A stretch of 13,498 nt of DNA from an uncultured Parafilimonas sp. (lineage in GTDB: Bacteria > Bacteroidota > Bacteroidia > Chitinophagales > Chitinophagaceae). Both the position numbers and the translations under genes were made by a program. Where the stretch lies: the NCBI GenBank assembly GCA_937892395.1, contig CALAGJ010000020.1, forward strand, positions 1-13,498. Direction: 5' to 3'. Each line of letters begins with the position of its first letter. The stretch's first letter is position 1. The notes beneath the pieces were generated by a model. That model worked only from the letters and a program-made list of their open reading frames with translations. It made no database searches and had not been told where the DNA came from. Below, one piece after another: positions 6,535 to 13,498 of the stretch.

Positions 6535-8217
6535 TCAGCCTAAATATTTTGCCACAATTGGCAAACTTCTTCCTACACCAAATGCTTTTGGGGAAATGCG
6601 AATGATGGGGCAAAACTGTTTTCGTTTGTATTCATTGTTGTTAACCATTTTAAGGACTCTCTTTGTCAAAGCTGCATCAAAACCAAGATTTTCAATTTCA
6701 GCAGGGCCTTTTCTTTGCTCTATGTATTGGTACAGCAGCATATCTAGCACTGCATAGTCCGGAAGGCTGTCACTATCCTTTTGGTCTGGTCTCAATTCTG
6801 CACTGGGTGCTTTGTTTATAATTGCATTCGGGATTATTTCCATTTCCCTGTTGATGTATCTTGCCAATGCATATACCTGAAGTTTATAACAATCGCCCAA
6901 AACACTAAGCCCCCCAGCCATGTCTCCATAAAGTGTTCCATATCCTGTGGCTAATTCACTTTTATTGGAAGTGTTCAGTAGTATATAACCAAATTTATTA
7001 GCCACAGCCATCAGTAGGCCACCCCTACTCCTACTTTGGATATTTTCTTCAGCCAACGAAAAAGGCAAGTCATTGAAGATAGGTTTTAGAGTACATAAAA
7101 ATGATTCATAAATCTCATCAATTTTTAAGATTTTAAATGGATTTTGGAGGTGCTCACTTAGCAGCACTGCGTCTGTTACACTTCCTTCCGAAGAATAAGG
7201 GGATGGCATTAGTAATGCAGTTACATTTTCTTTTCCCAAAGCTTCACAAGCTATGGCCAGAGTAACCGCACTATCTATACCGCCGGAGGAGCCAAGAATA
7301 GCTTTTGTGAATCCCATTTTTGTGAAATAATCTTTAATTCCGGTTACAAGCGCAGCATAAATTCTATCTATGTATAATTCGGGCATGAGTATAGCAGGAT
7401 TAAGCTCACTATCCGGCACTTGGCTACAAGTTATTTCAAATCCCTCTGCAAAACTTCCATCTTCTAAAAATTCTACCATTGCATAAGCCTCTTCAAACAA
7501 CGGTAAAGATTTTACAATATTTCCATTTTTATCAAATACCAATGAGCCACCATCAAAAACGATTTCCGTCTGACTTCCGGTAGTATTACAATACACCATT
7601 GGTAGTTTGTACTTTAATACATTTGCTTTAATCATTGCTTTTCTATCATCCACATGTGTATAATCAAATGGAGAACCACTTAGGTTGAGCATTATATCAG
7701 GCTCATGCTTCATCAATTGATCCATAGGGCACACCCTGTACATTGGATTATTACCCAGATTCCAGATATCCTCACAAATTGTAACTGCTATTTTTTTCCC
7801 TTTGAATCGAATGATATTCCAATCGTATGCGGGTTCGCAATGTCTATAATCATCAAACACATCATAATTTGGCAATAATGTTTTATGAATTTCTGTCTTT
7901 ATCTCTAGATTTTCTATAAAAAAAGCAGCATTAAAAAGGTCCTTACCATCCATGATTGGATTTTTTGCAGGACCTCCTACAAGTACAGCAATGCCCTGTG
8001 TTTCCGTACGAATTCTTTCTAAAGCTTGATAAGATTGTTCAATAAAATCGGGGAATTCTAAAAAATCTCTGGCTGGATACCCACAAATACACATTTCGCT
8101 AAAAAGCACTAAATCTGCTTGTTGCGCTTTAGCTTCTTTAATAGCTGTTATTATTTGATTACAATTAAATTCGAAATTACCAATACGATAGTTCTGCTGC
8201 GCAATATAGATTTTCAT
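6535..8217 (-). CDS. nadE: Glutamine-dependent NAD+ synthetase
   Basis: NadE catalyses the last step of NAD+ synthesis, amidating deamido-NAD+ with ATP and ammonia released from glutamine (EC 6.3.5.1). The 560-residue protein is the two-domain form. The N-terminal nitrilase-type glutaminase (about 1-260) has the catalytic triad Glu41 (S-E-M-C-I-C-G-Y-P), Lys112 (H-K-T-L-L-P-N-Y) and Cys148 (T-I-C-E-D-I-W). The C-terminal synthetase (about 280-560) has the PP-loop S311-G-G-I-D-S316, N-T-S-N-K-S-E for substrate binding, and a conserved P-S-A-E-L-R-P-D-Q motif. The ATG at 8215-8217 gives the usual short M-K-I-Y-I-A-Q-Q-N start. It is the second minus-strand gene after glnN, but glnN's terminator lies in the 224-bp gap, so it probably has its own promoter. 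All catalytic residues are present. Confidence 0.96.
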   Translation of the reverse strand: MKIYIAQQNYRIGNFEFNCNQIITAIKEAKAQQADLVLFSEMCICGYPARDFLEFPDFIEQSYQALERIRTETQGIAVLVGGPAKNPIMDGKDLFNAAFFIENLEIKTEIHKTLLPNYDVFDDYRHCEPAYDWNIIRFKGKKIAVTICEDIWNLGNNPMYRVCPMDQLMKHEPDIMLNLSGSPFDYTHVDDRKAMIKANVLKYKLPMVYCNTTGSQTEIVFDGGSLVFDKNGNIVKSLPLFEEAYAMVEFLEDGSFAEGFEITCSQVPDSELNPAILMPELYIDRIYAALVTGIKDYFTKMGFTKAILGSSGGIDSAVTLAIACEALGKENVTALLMPSPYSSEGSVTDAVLLSEHLQNPFKILKIDEIYESFLCTLKPIFNDLPFSLAEENIQSRSRGGLLMAVANKFGYILLNTSNKSELATGYGTLYGDMAGGLSVLGDCYKLQVYALARYINREMEIIPNAIINKAPSAELRPDQKDSDSLPDYAVLDMLLYQYIEQRKGPAEIENLGFDAALTKRVLKMVNNNEYKRKQFCPIIRISPKAFGVGRSLPIVAKYLG

Positions 8218-8388
8218 GGGCCGAAGTTATGGAATGAAAAGTTGCCATCCCATTTCATTGAATTGCTTGGAAGTGGGCAATAATGCATTTCTACTATAGT
8301 CTAAAAACTTATAAACCATTTTTAAGAAATCTAACATTTGGCTTAAAATTATTTCATATCAAATTAAATTATTTTGGCAAAGCCCCAC

Positions 8389-8414
8389 AAAAAAACCGCC
8401 TTTGTATCGGCGGT
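8389..8414 (-). terminator. Rho-independent terminator of glnN
   Basis: The 6-bp GC-rich stem ACCGCC (8395-8400) / GGCGGT (8409-8414) has an 8-base loop. On the minus strand it is followed by seven T (8389-8395). It begins 27 bp after the glnN stop. The rest of the gap to nadE (8218-8388) shows nothing recognisable. Confidence 0.85.
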
Positions 8415-8441
8415 CTTTAATCTTAAATCTCAAACCAAAAA

Positions 8442-10631
8442 CTATCTTAAAAATAAAAGCTCTCTATATTTTGGTAAAGGCCAAGCATTGTCATTTACTA
8501 ACAATTCCAATTTGTCTGCACTATAGCGAATATCATCAAAAAATGCTTCTTTGATCGTATCGCAATAGGCAATGGCTTTTGCACGTGTATCTGTAAGATT
8601 ATTTGCATCTTTTCGTGCCTCTGTCATAGCGTCCACTTTTGAATATATAGTTTGTATATGCTCAGACAATTCAGTTAAAATAGAAACTTGACTGGCATAG
8701 GCGGTGGCCGGTAATCCAGCATCTTTCAACCCTTTTACATTTGCTGCCAACTTTGTTTGGTAAGAAACTGCAGCAGGAATGATATGACTCAATGCCAAAT
8801 CTCCCATGATGCGTGCTTCTATTTGTACTTTTTTAATATACTTTTCAAGTTCTATTTCATGTCTTGCTTCCAACTCTGCATGATTATATACATTGTTGTT
8901 TTCAAAAAGTTTTTTTGAAGAATCAAAAACCATTGCATCTAATGCAAGTGGAGTGGTTTTTACATTTGGTAATCCTCTTTTCTCTGCCTGCTTTGCCCAT
9001 TCTTCACTATATCCATCACCTTCAAACAAAACTTTTTTACTTTCTACAATATAACGCTGTATGGTGTGCATGATGGCTATTTCACGCTTCTCCCCTTTTT
9101 CTATTAATGCATCCACATCTTTTTTAAACTGCTTTAGGGTTTCTGCCATAATGGTATTTAAAGTAATCATAGCATTGCTACAATTGGCAGACGAGCCAAC
9201 TGCACGAAACTCAAATTTATTGCCTGTAAAGGCAAATGGAGAGGTACGGTTACGGTCTGTATTGTCCAACAATAATTCAGGAATACTTCTGTGTAAATCT
9301 AATTTAAGAATGGCTTCATCTTGCTCATCAAATGATGCTCCTACCCTGCTTTCAATATCACTCAACACTTTGGTCAAATACTCCCCAATAAATACGGAGA
9401 TGATGGCAGGAGGTGCTTCATTTGCGCCCAGCCTATGATCATTTCCTGCGGAAGCAATGGATGAGCGAAGCAGACTGGAATAATCGTGTACTGCTTTGAT
9501 AATATTTACAAAGAAAGTAAGAAACATTAGATTGGTCTTTGGCGTTTTGCCGGGTGCTAATAAATTGACACCGGTATCTGTAGCCAGACTCCAGTTATTG
9601 TGCTTACCACTTCCATTGATACCTGCAAAAGGTTTTTCATGGAGTAGAACACGGAGGTTATGCCTGCGGGCCACACGGTCCATAACGTCCATTAACAAAG
9701 CGTTATGATCTACTGCAAGGTTTACATCTTCAAATATTGGAGCACACTCAAACTGTGCAGGTGCTACTTCATTGTGTCTTGTACGCAAGGGTATGCCTAA
9801 CTTATAACATTCTTCCTCATAATCCCTCATATAAGCATATACACGCTCCGGAATGCTACCAAAATAATGATCTTCTAACTGTTGACCTTTAGCCGGGCCG
9901 GCTCCAAATACTGTGCGACCACTCAGTAAAATGTCGGGTCTGGCATTGGCAAGTCCTTCATCAATTACAAAGTATTCCTGCTCCCATCCTAAAGTGGCGG
10001 AAACTTTTGTAATATTCTTATCAAAATAATGACATACTTCTACTGCAGCCTTATTCATTGATTCTAATGCTTTCAGCAATGGCGCCTTATAGTCCAAAGA
10101 TTCACCGGTATATGATACGAAGATGGTTGGAATACATAAGGTTTTGCCCTCTCCAATTTCCATGATAAATGGTGGTGAAGATGGATCCCAGGCAGTGTAT
10201 CCTCTTGCTTCAAAAGTGGCCCTCAATCCTCCACTTGGAAAGCTGGAAGCATCCGGTTCTTGTTGTATTAGTGCAGCACCTTCAAATTCTTCAATGGCAG
10301 TGCCATCACTTTTAAGGGTGAAAAAAGAATCATGCTTTTCTGCGGTTGTACCTGTAAGTGGCTGAAACCAATGTGTAAAATGGGTAACGCCTTTTGACTC
10401 AGCCCAGGCACGAATGCCATTTGCAATTTGCCCTGCTACCGTTCTATCAATTTTTTTAGAACCCTTTACACTTGCTTTCAAACTTTTAAATGCATCATCA
10501 CTTAAATATTGACGTGCTTTTTCAAGCGTAAATACATGCTCTCCAAAAATGGGAGTAACTTTTGGCAAACCTGGCACTTTAATTTGTGCATCGCTACTTA
10601 GATTTTTGATAGCGTCAAACCTCAATGACAT
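8442..10631 (-). CDS. glnN: Type III glutamine synthetase (GSIII)
   Basis: This enzyme makes glutamine from glutamate, ammonia and ATP (EC 6.3.1.2), the main ammonia-assimilation step. At 729 residues it matches the large GSIII class (about 700-730 residues, dodecameric) and is far longer than GSI or GSII. GSIII landmarks are clear: T-H-W-F-Q-P-L-T-G (86-94), F-P-S-G-G-L-R-A-T-F-E-A-R-G-Y-T (131-146), and the metal/ATP glutamates in G-W-E-Q-E-Y (215-220). N-E-V-A-P-A-Q-F-E (287-295), the N-G-S-G-K-H-N-N-W-S loop (339-348), and R-T-S-P-F-A-F-T-G-N-K-F-E-F-R (462-476) follow. The ATG start gives the usual M-S-L-R-F-D-A. No PII or other nitrogen-regulatory gene is adjacent. It appears monocistronic, with a terminator at 8389-8414 and a 311-bp upstream gap. 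Confidence 0.97.
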   Translation of the reverse strand: MSLRFDAIKNLSSDAQIKVPGLPKVTPIFGEHVFTLEKARQYLSDDAFKSLKASVKGSKKIDRTVAGQIANGIRAWAESKGVTHFTHWFQPLTGTTAEKHDSFFTLKSDGTAIEEFEGAALIQQEPDASSFPSGGLRATFEARGYTAWDPSSPPFIMEIGEGKTLCIPTIFVSYTGESLDYKAPLLKALESMNKAAVEVCHYFDKNITKVSATLGWEQEYFVIDEGLANARPDILLSGRTVFGAGPAKGQQLEDHYFGSIPERVYAYMRDYEEECYKLGIPLRTRHNEVAPAQFECAPIFEDVNLAVDHNALLMDVMDRVARRHNLRVLLHEKPFAGINGSGKHNNWSLATDTGVNLLAPGKTPKTNLMFLTFFVNIIKAVHDYSSLLRSSIASAGNDHRLGANEAPPAIISVFIGEYLTKVLSDIESRVGASFDEQDEAILKLDLHRSIPELLLDNTDRNRTSPFAFTGNKFEFRAVGSSANCSNAMITLNTIMAETLKQFKKDVDALIEKGEKREIAIMHTIQRYIVESKKVLFEGDGYSEEWAKQAEKRGLPNVKTTPLALDAMVFDSSKKLFENNNVYNHAELEARHEIELEKYIKKVQIEARIMGDLALSHIIPAAVSYQTKLAANVKGLKDAGLPATAYASQVSILTELSEHIQTIYSKVDAMTEARKDANNLTDTRAKAIAYCDTIKEAFFDDIRYSADKLELLVNDNAWPLPKYRELLFLR

Positions 10632-10942
10632 AAAATAATTTTTTGCAAATTAATAATCAAATGCTCAAAAAATAAAATATCAACGCATATTAAGTCAAAT
10701 ATGATAGGAAAATTTTGAAATTTTTAATTAGTTTTCGCTGAAATTCAGGTTTAAAATAATTTATTAACTATTTATATACACATATATTTTTATTTTAATG
10801 TGTATATAGCATTGCTGCAATCCATAATAAAGAAAGTAACTTATTGGCCTCAAACATAAATATTTAGAGCAATTGCAATGGACATTATAAAACTAAGAAA
10901 ACGGAGCGTTGCTTAGGATTTTTAAACAGTAGTTTACAATAA
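10632..10942. other. AT-rich intergenic region upstream of glnN
   Basis: No gene is seen in these 311 bases. They must carry the glnN promoter on the minus strand and the end of the polysaccharide-cluster transcript. A 10-bp perfect dyad (10773-10808) is the main structure. A weak stem TAAAC/GTTTA lies about 10 bp past the membrane-protein stop, without a convincing T-run. No exact TAnnTTTG -7 box was found. Confidence 0.5.
10773..10808. repeat. Perfect 10-bp inverted repeat between glnN and the membrane-protein gene
   Basis: TATATACACA (10773-10782) and TGTGTATATA (10799-10808) are exact reverse complements around a 16-base A/T-only spacer. It lies about 140 bp upstream of the glnN start. 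It could be an operator-type dyad or a weak transcript-end hairpin; there is too little GC for a standard terminator. Confidence 0.6.
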
Positions 10943-12208
10943 TTAATTTACCCTGTTTTTTCTGAAAGATGCAAGCAATAAAAGCATCGTGGCAAGAGGC
11001 AAAACAAAAGAACGGTACCGAACAATGGCACCAGTAAGTGTAATAGTATATCCTGCAAGCATTAAAAAACTTAGCGTAAAACAAAACAAAAAACAAAACA
11101 ATCCGGTGGGAAATTTTTGATTACCTGATGAAAAAAAACCTTTGCCCCAAGGCATAAAAATAGATATGACAACAATGATCATTAATGCATTTTCGGCGAT
11201 AGCCGGCCAATAACTCATATTCTCTATTTCAGAAAAATGTGGCCTTAATAGGGCAATGTCTAAGGCATGAGGAAGAAAAGAAACGAAGCTGTTTATTGTA
11301 GCTTCTAAATGTGGCATTGTCAATTGAGATCCACCGCCCAATGCTATAAACTCATTGTGTCTGTTTACAATATACTTTAATGGATTAAGGTCATCAGACA
11401 GATTTCTTAGAAAAAATAATGATATGCCCCCAATGACGTATAAACCTATTGTAAGCCACACACCACGTTTGCTATATGCATGTACCAACCACCAACCAAA
11501 TATTGCCGGGGCCAATAATATCAACATATAATTTCTAAAACTAAATAACAGCGCAATGGCTATCAATAGAGCAGGCAGATGCCGCTTGATGACGAAAGTC
11601 TTTGCTTCAATAATCCTATCGCATAAATAAACAATCACCATGAAGCTGGTAAATATGACGCCATCTTTATGCAAACCACTCTGCCAAAAAACAAATGATG
11701 GAATCAAGAAAACTATCATGGACAAAGGAATAGTTTTAAATATTTTTTTTGCATTCATCATTTTAAACAGCAATACAGGCCCAATAAAATATATCAGGTT
11801 AAAAATGACTGCATCAGCAAAATAGCTGCTATTGGTCAAAAGATTACACAACGCAAGCATTTTTATAAATACGTTGTCTTTTAAATTATTCCAATAAGAT
11901 TGCTCCGTACCAAAAAAGGCTCCGGGTTTTTCATAACTTGTCGTAAAAAGATCTTTTATAAAAGCTAAGGGATCTTGTAGGAACCAATCCTTCTCTTGCA
12001 AACTAATATGAAAGTAGCGAATGGTATCACTATTGGCCTGATATGCCAGTTGATTAAAAAACCAATAGTAGGCATAGGCAGCTAAAATTTTTATGGCAAA
12101 AAGCACCAACAACCAATTAGTCGCTAATCCACTATGTTTAAAGAATGACCACCTACTGATGCACCAGCAGGAAATACAAATCCATAGTATAGTGATAATA
12201 ATTTCCAG
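10943..12208 (-). CDS. Polytopic inner-membrane protein, probable surface-polysaccharide role
   Basis: This is a very hydrophobic protein with about ten transmembrane segments and a large extracytoplasmic loop of about 70-80 residues after the second one (W-N-N-L-K-D-N-V lies in it). The only standard start codons are TTG/TTG/GTG at 12112-12104, which would give 389 residues beginning inside a membrane helix. The frame stays open upstream to 12232 and encodes another good helix (E-I-I-I-T-I-L-W-I-C-I-S) and a short hydrophilic linker. I therefore place the start at CTG 12206-12208 (421 residues), 10 bp after the stop of the glycosyltransferase gene; the exact start is uncertain. There is no catalytic motif I recognise. 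Position after a GT4 gene suggests a polymerase, flippase or membrane glycosyltransferase-like role (inference). Its 3' end abuts the glnN upstream gap. Confidence 0.75.
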   Translation of the reverse strand: MEIIITILWICISCWCISRWSFFKHSGLATNWLLVLFAIKILAAYAYYWFFNQLAYQANSDTIRYFHISLQEKDWFLQDPLAFIKDLFTTSYEKPGAFFGTEQSYWNNLKDNVFIKMLALCNLLTNSSYFADAVIFNLIYFIGPVLLFKMMNAKKIFKTIPLSMIVFLIPSFVFWQSGLHKDGVIFTSFMVIVYLCDRIIEAKTFVIKRHLPALLIAIALLFSFRNYMLILLAPAIFGWWLVHAYSKRGVWLTIGLYVIGGISLFFLRNLSDDLNPLKYIVNRHNEFIALGGGSQLTMPHLEATINSFVSFLPHALDIALLRPHFSEIENMSYWPAIAENALMIIVVISIFMPWGKGFFSSGNQKFPTGLFCFLFCFTLSFLMLAGYTITLTGAIVRYRSFVLPLATMLLLLASFRKNRVN

Positions 12209-12218
12209 TAAAAAAATA

Positions 12219-13292
12219 TTAAGAAGATGCAGTCATTTCTGTATAAAGTTTTCTATACCCTGCTGCCATTTTTTCTACACTAAATTCATTGAGCAACATT
12301 TGATAGCCAGCCCTACCCATAGCAAATGCATTTTCAGGATGAGCAATCAGATATTCAATATGCTGCACAGCTTCATCAAGCGCATCATACAAAAAGCCGT
12401 TTACATTGTGCTGTAGCACATCCGTATTTCCGGGGCAGCTACTGAGTACTAAAGGCAAATCCATACTCATGGCTTCCAATACAGCATAGGGCAAACCCTC
12501 CCACAGTGCAGTGGATAGATAAATATCCGCTTGTCTTAATTCATACTCAACCCTTGCTTTATCCACCCAACCTGTAATTGTAATATTGGCAGCTGTTATT
12601 TTTTCCCTGTCCGGCCCCTCACCTACCCATATAAATTGTATGAGCGGATTATGCATAAACCTTGCTGCTATTTCATTAAAAAGGGTTGGATTTTTTTGGA
12701 TGGTAATTCTACCGGTTGTTACAATGCGTATGATATTATCTTGCTTAGGTGGCTTAACGTGATGTGTAGGATAATATTTTCCATTATTTACATATCCAGC
12801 TTTTATACCAATTTGTTGGTAGCTTTCTGCTTCGCTTTTGGATACACCAATGACTTTGCCCGGAAAAATTGCGCCCATTTGCTCAAATAAAATATATAAT
12901 CTTTTGGTTAAAGCAGATACATCTTTTCTTAAAAATGCCGCTGCATGTGGGGCATAGATAATTCTTTTATATCCTTTTAGCATTCCTGCTATTCTTCCTA
13001 ATATACCAGCTTTACTGGAATGAAGGTGCAGTATATCAAATGGACCTTTTGTTTTTAAAAAACCCATCAATTCACGCACCGCTTTTATATCAGTGAGTGG
13101 TCTTATTTCTCTACCAGCAGATGGCCAGGGCACAAATTCTACATTAGCAGGAAAACTATCTTTTGCCTTTTCAAAAAACTGTGGACGACCATATACAATG
13201 GTGTAATCAATATCTGGTGTAGCATTGGTAAGGCATCTCAAAAATTCTATCACCCCTCCTTCAAAAGCTTCTGTTATATGTAATACTTTCAT
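12219..13292 (-). CDS. Family 4 glycosyltransferase (GT-B fold)
   Basis: The protein transfers an activated sugar to a glycan or lipid-linked acceptor on the cytoplasmic side of the membrane; donor and acceptor cannot be read from sequence. The 357 residues show the GT-B layout. The N-terminal acceptor domain has the Gly-Gly loop at E-A-F-E-G-G-V (8-14), H-L-H-S-S-K-A-G (89-96) and A-P-H-A-A-A-F (114-120). The C-terminal donor domain has T-T-G-R-I-T-I-Q-K-N-P (192-202), W-V-G-E-G-P (222-227) and the EX7E motif, Glu265 to Glu273, in E-G-L-P-Y-A-V-L-E. It starts at ATG 13290-13292. A polytopic membrane protein follows by about 10 bp and another minus-strand gene probably precedes it, so it belongs to a polysaccharide cluster extending right of the window. 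Length and motifs are complete. Confidence 0.92.
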   Translation of the reverse strand: MKVLHITEAFEGGVIEFLRCLTNATPDIDYTIVYGRPQFFEKAKDSFPANVEFVPWPSAGREIRPLTDIKAVRELMGFLKTKGPFDILHLHSSKAGILGRIAGMLKGYKRIIYAPHAAAFLRKDVSALTKRLYILFEQMGAIFPGKVIGVSKSEAESYQQIGIKAGYVNNGKYYPTHHVKPPKQDNIIRIVTTGRITIQKNPTLFNEIAARFMHNPLIQFIWVGEGPDREKITAANITITGWVDKARVEYELRQADIYLSTALWEGLPYAVLEAMSMDLPLVLSSCPGNTDVLQHNVNGFLYDALDEAVQHIEYLIAHPENAFAMGRAGYQMLLNEFSVEKMAAGYRKLYTEMTASS

Positions 13293-13315
13293 TCAGCAGT
13301 GTATCTTTTCGCTTG

Positions 13316-13323
13316 CAAATTTA
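13316..13323 (-). promoter_or_regulatory. Possible Bacteroidota -7 promoter box for the glycosyltransferase
   Basis: Read on the minus strand these bases are TAAATTTG, matching the TAnnTTTG -7 consensus, and they end 23 bp before the ATG. No clear TTTG -33 element is found at the right distance, so this is only suggestive. Confidence 0.25.
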
Positions 13324-13444
13324 TTAAACTGCAGATGGATAATGAAGGAATAAACCCTAAAGATTTTTAACCATGCATATTGAGTATGTATTGCACTGCT
13401 TAAAAAACTGTGTTTATGTACATCTGTTATTAACAATCTATTTA

Positions 13445-13498
13445 CTACTTCAACTCCATTACCCACATAGTGGTAGCTGGCATTGTAGCAATATGTGC
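13445..13498 (-). CDS. Probable C-terminal end of a gene running off the right edge
   Basis: One minus frame enters from the edge and ends at TAG (13445-13447) after 17 residues: A-H-I-A-T-M-P-A-T-T-M-W-V-M-E-L-K. The bases here are less AT-rich than the 150 bp that follow, which fits a coding end followed by an intergenic gap. A second minus frame is open from the edge for about 67 codons to a TGA (13293-13295) directly abutting the glycosyltransferase ATG, so it is an alternative. Neither is recognisable as a family. Confidence 0.35.
   Translation of the reverse strand, partial: AHIATMPATTMWVMELK

Noticed and set aside
9061..9438. Plus-strand open frame of 125 codons
   Set aside because: It is antisense to the conserved core of glutamine synthetase III, with no independent motif.
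12093..12416. Plus-strand open frame of 107 codons
   Set aside because: It is antisense to the glycosyltransferase end and the membrane-protein start; both of those have coherent protein features.

Overview
The window is AT-rich and looks like a chromosomal segment of a Bacteroidota bacterium, most likely near Chitinophagaceae (inference). The grounds are a type III glutamine synthetase, tandem DUF1573 proteins with GCGCT motifs, lipoprotein vanadium-haloperoxidase-like enzymes, weak or absent Shine-Dalgarno sequences, and runs of envelope genes among core metabolism. No tRNA, rRNA, CRISPR array or insertion sequence was seen.

Layout. (1) Positions 1-3079, + strand: a three-gene cell-envelope cassette. 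It holds the C-terminal part of a vanadium-dependent haloperoxidase/PAP2 protein, a signal-peptide-bearing outer-membrane beta-barrel candidate, and a complete lipoprotein haloperoxidase, and it ends in a clear hairpin terminator. (2) 3080-4257, - strand: a possible degraded gene tail, then a two-gene DUF1573 operon with its own terminator. (3) 4258-4752: a long non-coding leader with inverted repeats and a terminator-like hairpin just before pckA. (4) 4753-6354, +: ATP-dependent PEP carboxykinase. (5) 6535-10631, -: glutamine-dependent NAD+ synthetase (nadE) and, upstream of it, type III glutamine synthetase (glnN), separated by glnN's terminator. (6) 10943-13498, -: what looks like the end of a surface-polysaccharide cluster, with a GT4 glycosyltransferase followed by a polytopic membrane protein, and the probable tail of another gene at the right edge.

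How the genes relate. PckA (gluconeogenesis), GlnN (ammonia assimilation) and NadE (which consumes glutamine) form a central-metabolism core, each apparently transcribed alone. The most distinctive region is the haloperoxidase / beta-barrel / haloperoxidase cassette. Its two enzymes differ in motif spacing and in one signature residue. The complete one contains a readable internal duplication in which the N-terminal copy has lost both active-site histidines.
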